DNA of 64,000 nt. It comes from CAYNSX01 sp964400165. Its GTDB lineage: Bacteria; Armatimonadota; Hebobacteria; CAYNSX01. The stretch is taken from assembly GCA_964400165.1 (NCBI GenBank), contig CAYNSX010000004.1, positions 7,897 through 71,896 of the forward strand, given 5' to 3'. This document shows, piece after piece, positions 14,876 to 23,466 of this stretch (its first letter is position 1; each line of letters begins with the position of its first letter). The notes below the pieces were generated by a model. The model did not search any database, had not been told where the DNA came from, and saw only the letters and a program-made list of their open reading frames with translations. Position numbers and translations under genes: made by a program.

Positions 14876-15356
14876 TCCTCGCCGCGGCGAGCACCTCGTC
14901 GAACGGCGGCAGTTCGCGGATGTTCTCCCGCACATCGGCATACACGATTTTTCCGTCGCGGCCGATGACGAAAGTGGCCCGCTCCGAAAACCCCTGCGGG
15001 CGGAGGACGCCGTACAGTTCCGCCGCCTTGCCGTGCGGCCAGAAATCGGAGGCGACCGGATAGGGCAGCCCGGCCGGCGCAATCGCCTTCACCCAGGCCT
15101 TCTTCGCCGGCATGCTGTCCACGCTGATGGAAACGACCTGCGCGCCGGCCTGGGCGTAGCGCTGCCATTCTTTCCCGACCGTGCACACCTCCGTCTCGCA
15201 AACGGCGGTGAACGCCAGCGGGTGAAACATCAAGATGACCGGCCCGTTCTTCAGGGACTCGCTCAACTTGACGGTGACATCCTTGACCTCCGGCTGCGAG
15301 ACGAAGCCGGGCAGTTCGAAGTCGGGTGCGGTATCGCCTGCCTTCAGTGGTGGCAT
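14865..15356 (-). CDS. Peroxiredoxin, AhpC/TSA type (cysteine enzyme)
   Basis: This 163-residue thioredoxin-fold protein has MPPLKAGDTAPDFELPGF and FHPLAFTAVCETEVC. C53 is in the position of the peroxidatic cysteine, with C58 five residues later. Further motifs are VVSISVDSMPAKKAWVKAI, LPYPVASDFWPHG and RATFVIGRDGKIVYADV. It should reduce H2O2 or organic peroxides in the cytoplasm, since it has no signal peptide, in contrast to the exported Sec homologue 470 bases away. ATG 15356 is preceded by AAGGAGACCCAACG. It is the first gene of a three-gene unit with DUF309 and the selenoprotein. Confidence 0.92.
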   Translation of the reverse strand: MPPLKAGDTAPDFELPGFVSQPEVKDVTVKLSESLKNGPVILMFHPLAFTAVCETEVCTVGKEWQRYAQAGAQVVSISVDSMPAKKAWVKAIAPAGLPYPVASDFWPHGKAAELYGVLRPQGFSERATFVIGRDGKIVYADVRENIRELPPFDEVLAAARNAA

Positions 15357-15414
15357 CGTTGGGTCTCCTTCATTTCATGCAAATGGGATCGCTCTCAACT
15401 CCTGGACGCTTGTT

Positions 15415-15636
15415 CTCCCCTCTCCCGAGTCGGGAGAGGGACTTCGCGTCTACCACTTGTTTAATCCTCTCCCCTCTCCGCTCGTCGGAGAGGGGCTGGG
15501 GGTGAGGGCTTTGTCCCCCTCACCCGGCCTGCGGCCACCCTCTCCCGTTTGGGAGAGGGACTACTCATCTACCATTCGTATTCAATGCCCCCTCTCCTCA
15601 CAGGAGAAGGGGTCAGGGGGCTTGCCCTTCGTAGCC
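15415..15636. repeat. Cluster of CCCTCTCCC/GGGAGAGGG hairpins
   Basis: Five stem-loops occur in about 220 bases. They include an 11-bp stem at 15418-15440 (CCCTCTCCCGA/TCGGGAGAGGG), CCCCTCTCCG/CGGAGAGGGG at 15471-15495, and CCCTCTCCC-GTTT-GGGAGAGGG at about 15538-15559. Similar runs lie at 20.5-20.7 kb and, weaker, near 3.34 kb. The cluster occupies the whole spacer between the peroxiredoxin and aquaporin genes, and I see no coding sequence in it. Confidence 0.75.
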
Positions 15637-15658
15637 TTGGCGTAGAAGGGTGAGGCCG

Positions 15659-16381
15659 TCACGCGGCGTCGGGCCGCTTCTGCAAAAGCAGCGCATACAC
15701 CCACGCCGCCATCGCGCCGCCCCCCAGTGGCCCCGCCCAATACACCCAGTGGTTGGCCCAATCCATCTGCACCAGCGCCGGCCCGAACGAGCGCGCCGGA
15801 TTCATCGAGGCGCCGGTCAGCGGCCCGGCGGCCAGAATATCGAGCACGATGGTCCCGCCGATGGCCAGCCCCGCGGCGCCGGCGGGCGCGCGCCCGTCCA
15901 CGGCGACACCGAAAATGACAAACACCAGCAGGAAAGTCAGCACCGCCTCGATGCCTACGCCGGTCGCCGGCGTGATGTTCGAGGCCAGCATCGTCGCGCC
16001 GAGGTGCGTGTCCGTCGTCGCATCCAGCGGGTAGAGCAGCGAGATGAGCAGCGCACCCAGTGACGCCCCCGCCAATTGCACGAAGACATAGCCGAGTGCC
16101 TTCCCGAGTCCGATGCGCCCCGCCAACAGCATCCCGAAAGTCACTGCTGGATTGATGTGCGCCCCGCTGATATGGCCGGTGGCGTAGACCATCACCATAA
16201 TGGCGAAGCCGTGCGCCAGTGCGATGCCGACGAGCCCCAATTGCAGCCCGGTCAGCACCACTCCGAACTGCTCCATTGACCTCGCGGTCGTCGAGTTCAT
16301 CGCAATGGCGCCGATGCCGATAAAGCACAGCGTGAAAGTGGCGATGAACTCGGCGATGTACGGCTGCGCCCCGCGTCCCAT
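15659..16381 (-). CDS. MIP-family channel (aquaporin/glycerol facilitator)
   Basis: This 240-residue protein has six hydrophobic helices and both NPA boxes: SGAHINPAVTFG in the first half and TGASMNPARSFGPAL in the second. The opening IAEFIATFTLCFIGIGAIA is typical. The Arg after the second NPA is the selectivity-filter Arg. MIP channels pass water and small neutral solutes across the inner membrane, some also H2O2. The residues around the second half suggest an aquaporin-like rather than glycerol-specific channel, but this is not decisive. ATG 16381 follows a GGAGAAAGGG run at a rather long spacing. Confidence 0.93.
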   Translation of the reverse strand: MGRGAQPYIAEFIATFTLCFIGIGAIAMNSTTARSMEQFGVVLTGLQLGLVGIALAHGFAIMVMVYATGHISGAHINPAVTFGMLLAGRIGLGKALGYVFVQLAGASLGALLISLLYPLDATTDTHLGATMLASNITPATGVGIEAVLTFLLVFVIFGVAVDGRAPAGAAGLAIGGTIVLDILAAGPLTGASMNPARSFGPALVQMDWANHWVYWAGPLGGGAMAAWVYALLLQKRPDAA

Positions 16382-16577
16382 GTGCGTCGTCCCTTTCTCC
16401 TATGCGCCGGTGTGTCGTCCCGCTGTCACTGGTGCGGATTTGCACACGCAAGCCCGATTCGGGGCGGCGCGGCGGCCTTCCTGCCTCGCTTGACCCACTC
16501 CCCGACGCCCCGCTACTATGCATACGCGGGGCTGCGGGCGGGGTATAAGACACCACTCCACAAGTGAGGGAAGGGTT

Positions 16578-17723
16578 ATGGGTTCTCCGGTCACTTTGAG
16601 TGTCATCAAGGCCGATGTCGGGGGGTATGTCGGCCACTCGCGCGTTCATCCCGAGATGCTCGCCAAGGCCGAGGAACTGCTCCAGAAGCAGCGGGGCAAA
16701 CTCCTCATCGACAGCACCGTGCTGGTCTGCGGCGACGACCTCTTCCTGACGATGACGCACGAACTCGGCAACGACAACCAGGCGATTCACTCACTCGCCT
16801 GGGACACCTTCTCCGCCGCCGCCGACATCGCGCACCGCCTCAAAATGTACGGCGCCGGACAGGACCTGCAGGCCGACGCCTTCAGCGGCAATGTCAAGGG
16901 CATGGGTCCCGGCGTCGCCGAGATGACCTTCATCGAGCGCCAATCCGAACCCATCCTGATTTTCTGCGCCGACAAGTGCGCGCCCGGCGCCTGGAACCTG
17001 CCCCTCTATAAGATGTTCGCCGACCCGATGAACTCGCCCGGCCTCGTCATCGACACCAAAATGAATCAAGGCGCGCAGTTCGAAGTTTTCGATGCCGTCG
17101 AGGGCAAGTCGCTGAAACTCAACACTCCCGAAGAGGTCTACATCCTCTTGACCTTCATCGGCTCGACCGGACGCTATCTGATCAAGAATGTCTTCATGCG
17201 CTTCTGCAACGATGTCGCCGCCACCGGTTCGGTGCAACGGCTGAAGGATGTCGCCGGCCGCTATGTCGGCAAGGACGACCCGGTGCTCGTCGTGCGCGGC
17301 CAGGCCGGCTTCCCGGCGCTCGGCGAAATCACCGAGGCCTTCACCCTCGGCCACACCACCGCCGGCTGGATGCGCGGCAGCCACCAAGGGCCGCTGATGC
17401 CGTGCTCGTTCGACACCGCGCGCCCCGTCCGTTTCGACGGCCCGCCGCGCGTCATCTGCGCCGGCTTCCAGCTGGCGCACGGCAAACTCATCGGCCCGGT
17501 CGACATCTTCGACAACCCGGCCTTCGACCGCACCCGGGACCGCTGCAACAAAGTCGCCGATTACCTGCGGGCGCACGGCGTCTTCGAGCCGCACCGCCTG
17601 CACCCCGAAGAGATGGAATACACCACGCTGCCGGAAGTCCAGAAGCAGGTCGCCCACCGCTGGGAGTCCGAGGACAAGCTGCCCTCGAAAGTCGGCGCCG
17701 GCGTCGGCGGCGATTTCGATTAG
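16578..17723 (+). CDS. Fructose-1,6-bisphosphate aldolase/phosphatase, archaeal type
   Basis: This 381-residue protein matches the class V FBPase family, a bifunctional enzyme that makes FBP from triose phosphates and dephosphorylates it to fructose 6-phosphate. Visible family features are SVIKADVGGYVGHSRVHP, DSTVLVCGDDLFLTMTH, QDLQADAFSGNVKGMGPG, ADKCAPGAWNLPLYKMFADP, GSTGRYLIKNVFMRFCND, GHTTAGWMRGSHQGPLMP and FDNPAFDRTRDRCNKVADYLR. It drives one-way gluconeogenesis and is typical of Archaea and deep-branching bacteria. ATG 16578 follows GAGGGAAGGGTT; the frame also opens 20 codons earlier without family similarity. A CCGCCG...CGGCGGCTTTTT element downstream may be a weak terminator. Confidence 0.95.
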   Translation: MGSPVTLSVIKADVGGYVGHSRVHPEMLAKAEELLQKQRGKLLIDSTVLVCGDDLFLTMTHELGNDNQAIHSLAWDTFSAAADIAHRLKMYGAGQDLQADAFSGNVKGMGPGVAEMTFIERQSEPILIFCADKCAPGAWNLPLYKMFADPMNSPGLVIDTKMNQGAQFEVFDAVEGKSLKLNTPEEVYILLTFIGSTGRYLIKNVFMRFCNDVAATGSVQRLKDVAGRYVGKDDPVLVVRGQAGFPALGEITEAFTLGHTTAGWMRGSHQGPLMPCSFDTARPVRFDGPPRVICAGFQLAHGKLIGPVDIFDNPAFDRTRDRCNKVADYLRAHGVFEPHRLHPEEMEYTTLPEVQKQVAHRWESEDKLPSKVGAGVGGDFD

Positions 17724-17826
17724 GTTTCCGTCCTGATTTCCCGCCGTCCATTCAACCTGGAGGAGGCAGGCTGAAACGGGCGGCGGCTTTTTGTCGTCTG
17801 GTTTAGTGAAGGGTACAACCTCCAAG

Positions 17827-18747
17827 ATGCCCCGACCGAAAGAACCCGCCCTGCTCATCGGCACCGACGACGGCCTGCACCAACTGCTGCCGGAGCCGCG
17901 CGTGGTGCTGCCCGAAGAGAAAGTGACCGCCATCGCCACCAGCGGCGAAGCCGTCTGGTGCATCACCGATGAGCGCACTGTCCGCCGCCAGCGCCACGGC
18001 ACCGCCTTCAAGCCCATCTTCGAACTCACCGACCGCCGCCTCACCTGCCTGGGGCTGACCAGCCACGGCGTCTTCATCGGCACCAGCGGCGCGCACCTGC
18101 TCCGCATCAAGAACAAGAAACTGGGGATGCTGCACTCCTTCGACCGCGTCACCGGGCGCAGCGAGTGGTTCACGCCTGACGGCGACGAGGCCGACATCCG
18201 CTCCATCGCCCAGTCCGAGAGCGGCGCCGTCTTCGTCAATGTCCATGTCGGCGGCATCCCGCGCACGCTCAACGGCGGCGACACCTGGAAGCCCACCATC
18301 GACATCGAGCAGGATGTCCATCAGGTCATCGCCCACCCGAAGAAGGAAGGGCTGCTCCTCGCCGCCGCCGCGGTCGGGCTGTGCGTCAGTGACGACGACG
18401 GCGGCACCTGGACGGTGCGCAATGACGGCTTGCACGGCGACTACTGCCGGGCGGTGGCGCTCTGCCGCGACACCGTCCTGGTCACGGCCTCGACCGGCCC
18501 GCGCAGCCGCCGCGGCGCCGTCTACCACACCTCGCTCAACGCCGCCGACACGCTGGAGAAGTGCGAGCGCGGCCTGCCCGAGTGGTTCCCCGGCAACATC
18601 GACACCGGCTGCCTTGCCGCCCACGGTGACCGTGCCGCCTTCGGCACCAAAGAGGGCGAAGTCTATCAGTCGCTTGACGCCGGCGAGTCCTGGACGCGCA
18701 TCGCCGCCGCCCTGCCCCGCGTCCGCGCCGTCTCGTTTAGCGGGTAG
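17827..18747 (+). CDS. BNR/sialidase-like beta-propeller protein
   Basis: This protein of about 306 residues has repeated Asp-box/BNR-like units: NGGDTWKPTIDI, SDDDGGTWTVRNDGL and SLDAGESWTRIAAALP. They are spaced about 60-90 residues apart, as in sialidase-type and YCF48/photosystem-stability-factor-like propellers. There is no signal peptide and no catalytic set, so it may be a binding or glycosyl-hydrolase-like scaffold in the cytoplasm. ATG 17827 is preferred over TTG 17791 and GTG 17806 because the similarity begins at PALLIGTDDGL. It follows the FBP aldolase/phosphatase gene by about 100 bases. Confidence 0.8.
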   Translation: MPRPKEPALLIGTDDGLHQLLPEPRVVLPEEKVTAIATSGEAVWCITDERTVRRQRHGTAFKPIFELTDRRLTCLGLTSHGVFIGTSGAHLLRIKNKKLGMLHSFDRVTGRSEWFTPDGDEADIRSIAQSESGAVFVNVHVGGIPRTLNGGDTWKPTIDIEQDVHQVIAHPKKEGLLLAAAAVGLCVSDDDGGTWTVRNDGLHGDYCRAVALCRDTVLVTASTGPRSRRGAVYHTSLNAADTLEKCERGLPEWFPGNIDTGCLAAHGDRAAFGTKEGEVYQSLDAGESWTRIAAALPRVRAVSFSG

Positions 18748-18946
18748 GACGCTGGGATGAGATGCCTGCGCAACCCTCCGCGGCGTCGGTTCGTCAGGTT
18801 TGCCATTGCCTCAGTGGCTGAAAGTGAGGCCTTGGGCATGCGATTCGCTCGATTCTTATCAGTAATTCTACTGAGTTGGGGTCTGTTCACTTGACAGCGT
18901 TGCGGGGCGCGGGGATGATTCGCAGCGCTTGAAGGGAGCGAGGTCA

Positions 18947-19327
18947 ATGAGACTGAGAGCGGGGTCAGCAGTTCAGGCACTTTTGATTCTGGTCTTGCTG
19001 TCGGGAAGCGCGGGACCGCTGTTCGCAGTCTGTACGGTCGACCACGGACCATGCGTCAATGATGGCACATGCGAGGTCGGGACTCTCGAATGCCAATCAT
19101 ATAATGAATTGACTGGGACCAATAAAGGGGTCATCTGTATTATGTCATGGCCCTTGGAACAAATCACCCGCCACGCGGGATCCTCACCCGATTTATATTT
19201 CATGACGCGTTATTGTGTCGAACTGGGAAAATGGCCTTGGCAATGGCCTGGCTGCGCTTGCCTCGGAACTCCAGACCAAACTGAACACCAGAGTCCATAT
19301 GTTAGCTGCCAGACAACATGGCCATGA
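18947..19327 (+). CDS. Small secreted cysteine-rich hypothetical protein
   Basis: This is a 126-residue protein with a clear signal peptide (VQALLILVLLSGSAGPLFA, cleavage about residue 28) and about nine cysteines in the mature part (CTVDHGPCVNDGTCEVGTLEC, then VIC, YC, CAC, SC). The spacing suggests disulfide bonds in an extracellular or periplasmic domain. I do not recognise a family. ATG 18947 follows GAGG. Base composition is clearly less GC-rich than neighbouring core genes, and the same holds for the next gene, so the pair may be recently acquired. The 200 bases upstream show no supported gene. Confidence 0.65.
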   Translation: MRLRAGSAVQALLILVLLSGSAGPLFAVCTVDHGPCVNDGTCEVGTLECQSYNELTGTNKGVICIMSWPLEQITRHAGSSPDLYFMTRYCVELGKWPWQWPGCACLGTPDQTEHQSPYVSCQTTWP

Positions 19328-19388
19328 TGGAGGAATGGCTGGTCTGCGAAGTCGGGATGACCGTCTTTGCGAATGAGGAGGAGGATCT

Positions 19389-20459
19389 GTGAACACCACA
19401 CATCCGACTGCGTTTCGCGCCTTCACATTAGTCGGCTTACTCGTAGTTGGCATTCTGGGCTTCGTTCTCTGGTTGAGGTCGCCGGAACCGCAAAGGACAT
19501 CAGTCGCGACTGCATCGCCGGTAGCTTCAGCGCTGACGATTGGGGCTGTCGGGGCGGATGCGAAAGCCGTAGAGCTCCTCAATAAACTGCAGGAGCGACT
19601 CGTCTCTTTGGGGACCGTCTCGGCGATCTGGAGTGAGACTTGGGAGCAGCATCCCATTTCAGGACACAGCGCCCTTTTGGCATTGTTGACCCGCTCTCCA
19701 AAGATACCAGTTTACGTGACGACACGCGAGTCTCGCTCTGTCTGGTTTGCCACCGACGGCACCAAGTGGCGGCTGGATTGTTCTGAAGCGGCAGAACCCG
19801 TTTATGCGGAAGGCAGCACCGGCGAACGATCTAAGGGGTCGGACGACTATTCTGTCGCGTTTGACGGACTGCTAACGACCGCTCTTTCACAGGGTGGACG
19901 GGCAATGTATATCGCTGACACATCGACTGCCCGTACCGCCGTGCCGCACAATGGCTGGGAACACACCTACCGCGCGATCCTTTTTGGGGTGCCCTATTAC
20001 AACCTCGGACAAGGCAGCACTTTCGCTTATGCGGGCCGAGAGTTTTTTTCGAAGTGGTGGTGCCACCGCCTGCATGGGGAGGGCACGGTCGAAGCGCCTG
20101 CGGGTGCTAGCGGCGATTGGAGTTACGAGGTGGACCTCTGGATTACCGATGACCCGATAGGCGTGCCTGTGGGTTACGAATTCCGCGGACATCAGGGCAA
20201 CGCCGGGACTAGTAAGTGGCACTGGCAGATTGACCGCTTGGAGCAGCCGGCCGCCGGTGTCTTTCTCGGCGCAGATGGGTGGAAGGCATTTTGGCCGCCG
20301 TCCTGGAAGCTGACCGAACCGGAAGCGCGGACGACCTGGACCCTGCAGCAGGCCAGTGTCGATAACTCCCCTGCAGCGGAGACATTCCATCTGAGTCCTC
20401 CGGTGAAATGTCTCGTCCACGATCTCGTCGCAGGGGAAACTCGGCAAACTGGCCCTTAG
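19389..20459 (+). CDS. Membrane-anchored hypothetical protein
   Basis: This 356-residue protein has one N-terminal hydrophobic segment (FTLVGLLVVGILGFVLWL, about residues 12-29) and a long extracytoplasmic part. GTG 19389 follows GAGGAGGAGGATCT, a strong ribosome site. The body begins with a helical stretch (KAVELLNKLQERLVSLGTVSAIWSE) and continues with beta-rich sequence, including ESRSVWFATDGTKWRLDCSE and WSYEVDLWITDDPIGVPVGYEF. The pattern resembles outer-membrane-lipoprotein carrier (LolA/LolB-like) folds, but only loosely. It lies 62 bases after the small Cys-rich protein and shares its lower GC content. No function can be given. Confidence 0.6.
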   Translation: MNTTHPTAFRAFTLVGLLVVGILGFVLWLRSPEPQRTSVATASPVASALTIGAVGADAKAVELLNKLQERLVSLGTVSAIWSETWEQHPISGHSALLALLTRSPKIPVYVTTRESRSVWFATDGTKWRLDCSEAAEPVYAEGSTGERSKGSDDYSVAFDGLLTTALSQGGRAMYIADTSTARTAVPHNGWEHTYRAILFGVPYYNLGQGSTFAYAGREFFSKWWCHRLHGEGTVEAPAGASGDWSYEVDLWITDDPIGVPVGYEFRGHQGNAGTSKWHWQIDRLEQPAAGVFLGADGWKAFWPPSWKLTEPEARTTWTLQQASVDNSPAAETFHLSPPVKCLVHDLVAGETRQTGP

Positions 20460-20517
20460 CCACAAGTCCGAGCGAATGATACGAGAAGGTCGCAACTTTT
20501 AGCGCCGCGCCGCCGCT

Positions 20518-20711
20518 TCCGCCTGCGCGTCCCCCTCACTCCCGCTTCCTCCTTCGCCCTATGGGCTACGAAGGACAAGTCGCGTACCCCTCGCCAATGT
20601 CAGGGAGAGGGGATTACAAGCACCGTGGGGCGCTGGCTGTGCCTCTCCTCTTCAGGGAGAGGGTGTCCACCGAAGCCTGATGTTTGGGCGAAGGAGGGCG
20701 GGAGAGGGACT
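20518..20711. repeat. CCTCTCC-type and CTTCGCCCTATGGGC-type intergenic repeats
   Basis: The spacer between two convergent genes consists of short repeats. CCTTCGCCCTATGGGCTACGAAGG (two half-elements, about 20550-20573) resembles CTTCGTAGCCTTGGCG at about 15628 and GTAGCCCGGAGGGCGAAG at about 54638. CCTCTCC/GGGAGAGG arms as at 15.4 kb also occur. No gene is visible. Confidence 0.55.
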
Positions 20712-21860
20712 TTACACCTTCGCCGCGGCTTCCGCCTGCGCGTCCTTGATGGCCTGGCGCAATTCGTCGCGCGTCTGCTGAACCGCCGGGGCGTCGGCGC
20801 CGCGCAGCGTCTGCACGCTGATACGCGCCGCCACCAATTCCGCCACCGCCCGGAACGCCTGCGCCGCCGGCCGGTCCGGGTGCGCCAGCACATAGGGCAC
20901 GCCGGCGTCGCTCGAACGCACGATCTCCGGATCGAGCGGCAGCGTCCCCAGGAACGGCACGCCCAACTGCTCCGCCGCGGCGCGCCCGCCCCCGCGCACG
21001 CCGAAGATTTCATGTTCAGCCCCGCAACTCGGGCAGATGAAGGTGCTCATATTCTCGACGATGCCGAGGATGGGCGCCTCAAGCTTCTGGAACATTTTCA
21101 GCGCCTTGGCAGCGATGGTGCGCGCCAAGTCTTGCGCGGTCATCACGATGACGACGCCGCTCAACGGAATCAGTTGCGCCAGCGTTAGTTGCGCGTCGCC
21201 GGTGCCGGGCGGCAGGTCGAGCACCAGGTAATCGAGTTCGCCCCACTCGACATCGCCGAGCATCTGCGACACCGCCTTGTGCACCATCGGCCCGCGCCAG
21301 ATGACCGGCCGGTCATCATCGCCGAGCAGGAAGCCGAGCGACATCACCTTCATCCCGTGCGCGTCGAGCGGCAGGATCTTGTTGTTGTCGCCCCAGACCG
21401 GGTGTTCATGTACCCCCGCCAGCGTCGGCAGCGAGGGGCCGTAGATGTCGAGGTCGAGCAACCCGACGCGGGCGCCGCGCTGGCTCAACGACACCGCCAG
21501 GTTCACCGCCACTGTGGACTTCCCGACGCCGCCCTTGCCCGAGGCCACCGCCACCGTGTTGCGCACGCCGGGGATGAGTGTTTCGCCCCCCTGCTGGCCG
21601 ACCGGCACCTGCGCCGTCATCTTCACTTCGACCGCGCCGACGCCCGGCACCAGCCGCCGGATGGCGTCCGCCGCCACTTCCTGAAACTGGTCCTTGATCG
21701 GGCAGGCGGGCGTGGTCAATTCGAAAGTGAAGGCGACATCGGCGCCCGCAATGCGCAAGTCCTTGATCATCCCGAGCGTGACGATGTCCTTGCCCAGGTC
21801 GGGGTCAATGACGGTGCGCAGCGCGTCGAGCACCTGCTCTTCGGTGACTTTCGGGGCCAC
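20712..21860 (-). CDS. Mrp/NBP35-type ATP-binding iron-sulfur carrier protein
   Basis: This 382-residue protein has an N-terminal MIP18/DUF59 domain (about residues 3-80, TVIDPDLGKDIVTLGMIKDL, with the Cys in TTPACPIKDQF). It is followed by a ParA/MinD-like P-loop ATPase with the deviant Walker A SGKGGVGKST (about residue 107-116). LDLDIYGPSLP, WRGPMVHKA, LDLPPGTGD and the metal-binding CPSC (STFICPSCGAEHEIFG) follow. The protein is expected to bind a bridging 4Fe-4S cluster as a dimer and hand it to apo-proteins. GTG 21860 follows GAAAGG. It is followed upstream by a thiamine-binding protein gene on the same strand. Confidence 0.94.
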   Translation of the reverse strand: MAPKVTEEQVLDALRTVIDPDLGKDIVTLGMIKDLRIAGADVAFTFELTTPACPIKDQFQEVAADAIRRLVPGVGAVEVKMTAQVPVGQQGGETLIPGVRNTVAVASGKGGVGKSTVAVNLAVSLSQRGARVGLLDLDIYGPSLPTLAGVHEHPVWGDNNKILPLDAHGMKVMSLGFLLGDDDRPVIWRGPMVHKAVSQMLGDVEWGELDYLVLDLPPGTGDAQLTLAQLIPLSGVVIVMTAQDLARTIAAKALKMFQKLEAPILGIVENMSTFICPSCGAEHEIFGVRGGGRAAAEQLGVPFLGTLPLDPEIVRSSDAGVPYVLAHPDRPAAQAFRAVAELVAARISVQTLRGADAPAVQQTRDELRQAIKDAQAEAAAKV

Positions 21861-21954
21861 AGTTGCCTTTCAGCCGGATTCCTGCCGTGCGCGTGAGGAA
21901 CGGCAATCGCACACTACTGCCGCCGTCGCGGACGGTCAAGCGAACGACGCGCCG

Positions 21955-22257
21955 CTAATTGAGGTGCCGTTTGACGGCCTGAATGCGGTCCTTGATGCCC
22001 ATCGGGCGGTCGCGGCGGTCGTCGATCTTGATGAACATCGAGACGCGCTGCACGCCCGTCGCTGTGAAGCACCGCTCCTGCATCGCCTGTGCCGCGGCGA
22101 GCAGGTCGGGCGTGTTGCCCTCGACGCAGGTGCCCATCGCATTGAGTTCATAGGCCATCTTGCGCTCGTCGAGCACCTTGAGGCAGGCGGCAATCGCCGC
22201 CGACAGACTGGTCGAGCCGGTGCCGATCGGGGTGAGACTGATTTCCATAATCGCCAT
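21955..22257 (-). CDS. MTH1187-family thiamine-binding protein
   Basis: This 100-residue protein begins MAIMEISLTPIGTGSTSLS and contains ALNAMGTCVEGNTPDLLAAAQ-like sequence (YELNAMGTCVEG), the hallmarks of the UPF0045/MTH1187 family. Members form ferredoxin-like dimers that bind thiamine-type ligands, and their physiological role is uncertain. The protein is cytoplasmic. ATG 22257 follows AGGAGG with seven bases between, while the open frame continues 44 codons upstream without similarity. It lies 94 bases before mrp on the same strand, so they may be co-transcribed. Confidence 0.88.
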   Translation of the reverse strand: MAIMEISLTPIGTGSTSLSAAIAACLKVLDERKMAYELNAMGTCVEGNTPDLLAAAQAMQERCFTATGVQRVSMFIKIDDRRDRPMGIKDRIQAVKRHLN

Positions 22258-22624
22258 TGGGTCGCCTCCTACTGATAGGGTAATGGTGCTGGGAAGAGAG
22301 GAAAAAAGGACAGGCGTAACCGATGCTACTTGGGTCGAGAAAAGCCAATCTCCGACTGCTCCGGCGCAGGCAAAACTGCCTGCAGGCACGCTCGCAATAG
22401 AGCGATTCTACTAAGAAAGGCAGTCCCGGGGATTCCGCGCTCTTCTGAAAACGGCTGAATGTGACCGATCACTTCGCTGTCGGTCAGGTGCTCTGCTGCA
22501 AGTTCCAAGATTCAGTTGAAATCATAAAGCGTCACCGGCATCGCAACCATCGCGGTGTTCGCGGAAAGTATGGCTGCCCAAGTTTCATATAGGGCCTCGG
22601 CCGCGAAATAGAGTTCTGTGACGC
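22258..22624. other. Lower-GC intergenic region, possible gene remnants
   Basis: About 370 bases with lower GC than the flanks. On the minus strand two short frames follow one another. One has 37 codons, starting with a TTG that overlaps the stop of the zinc-ribbon gene and reading SVTELYFAAEALYETWAA. The other has about 60 codons, reading ELAAEHLTDSEVIGHIQPFS. Neither matches a family I know and neither has a good ribosome site. Decayed gene remains or a short unknown peptide are possible. Confidence 0.3.
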
Positions 22625-22828
22625 TCAATGCTTCACTACATTCTCAAATCGGCTGGGAACGAGCACCACGATCTGAAGACCGTCGCGCCACGGATACACT
22701 TCAATCCGTCGGCCGCAGGTCGGACAAACGAACTGGTCGCCGCGGGTGCCGCGCTGCGAAAAGAGCATCGGCGATGCCGGATGCCCCGCCGCGCAGTGAG
22801 GAACGGTCTGTGGGTCACGGACGGCCAT
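22625..22828 (-). CDS. Small zinc-ribbon-like protein
   Basis: This protein of about 67 residues has a Cys pair FVCPTCGRR and an upstream CxxxH (HCAAGH), consistent with a zinc ribbon. The C-terminus is IEVYPWRDGLQIVVLVPSRF. The start is ambiguous: three in-frame ATGs at 22840, 22834 and 22828 overlap the end of the nuclease gene. The last is used here, giving 14 bases of overlap. Tight coupling to the nuclease suggests co-expression. The function is unknown. Confidence 0.5.
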   Translation of the reverse strand: MAVRDPQTVPHCAAGHPASPMLFSQRGTRGDQFVCPTCGRRIEVYPWRDGLQIVVLVPSRFENVVKH

Positions 22829-23360
22829 TCGCATCCGCATTATCCCACAAACCCCGCTTCGCATCCCGCGCCGCGCGTTCAAGCGGCAGCCACTGCGCGC
22901 TGTCTACATGGCAGGGCGGCAGCGTGTAGACCACCGCCCAGCCCTCTTCGAGCAGGCGCGTGTTCAGCATCATGCCGTCGGGCAGATAGATGAGCGCCCG
23001 AGTGCGGCCGTAGCGGTCGGTCGGGCGTACCGGGCAGACCTCGACCCGCACCGCTTGCCCATCGCACAGCGCCCGCGTGCGCTCGGTCGCTTGGACGAAG
23101 CCGGGTCGCCCCCGCTCCGGCGTGTCGATGCCGATCAGCCGGATGCGCCCGTAGCCCGAGACATCGATGGTGTCGCCGTCCACGAAGTGGGTGACGACGC
23201 CCGCGCCTTGCCGTGCGGGATGCGCGGACTGCGACTGCTGCCACAGTCGAAACGCCCCCGCGGCGAGCAGGATTGCCCAAACAATCAGAAACGCCCACTT
23301 CGAGGCCCGTTTCGCGCGTTTTCGAGGCATTTTTCGCAGAATACCACGCTTTTTCCACAC
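22815..23360 (-). CDS. Membrane-anchored thermonuclease-family (SNase-like) protein
   Basis: This 181-residue protein has an N-terminal basic stretch and a single hydrophobic helix (about residues 22-39). The staphylococcal-nuclease-like fold follows: VVTHFVDGDTIDV, IRLIGIDTPERGRPG, TRALCDGQAVRVEV, DRYGRTRALIYLPDG and LNTRLLEEGWAVVYTLPP. The catalytic pattern Asp (DGDT), Arg (IRLIGID), D-T-P-E and the later Arg of DRYGR is present. It should cleave nucleic acid outside the cytoplasm or at the membrane. The start is either ATG 23360 or ATG 23330 (MPRKRAK). It is divergent from the G5/3D protein. Confidence 0.88.
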   Translation of the reverse strand: MWKKRGILRKMPRKRAKRASKWAFLIVWAILLAAGAFRLWQQSQSAHPARQGAGVVTHFVDGDTIDVSGYGRIRLIGIDTPERGRPGFVQATERTRALCDGQAVRVEVCPVRPTDRYGRTRALIYLPDGMMLNTRLLEEGWAVVYTLPPCHVDSAQWLPLERAARDAKRGLWDNADANGRP

Positions 23361-23466
23361 CTATTGGGGAGGAAACAGCCTCCGCCGGGCCGAATCTAGA
23401 GAGTGGCTGGGCCCGCGGCGGCGTGGTGGCCGGGCGGGCCACTTTCTCGTCTGGGAGGGCGACGCT

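Noticed and set aside
17735..17795. Strong intrinsic terminator after FBP aldolase/phosphatase
   Set aside because: Only a six-base CCGCCG/CGGCGG pairing with a long loop precedes the T-run, so it is too weak to list as a feature.
18757..18895. Small plus-strand ORF of about 45 codons
   Set aside because: It lacks a ribosome site and family similarity, and the bases are part of an otherwise non-coding spacer.
22326..22508. 60-codon minus-strand frame
   Set aside because: It starts at TTG without a Shine-Dalgarno sequence and matches no family; kept only as possible remnant in the intergenic entry.
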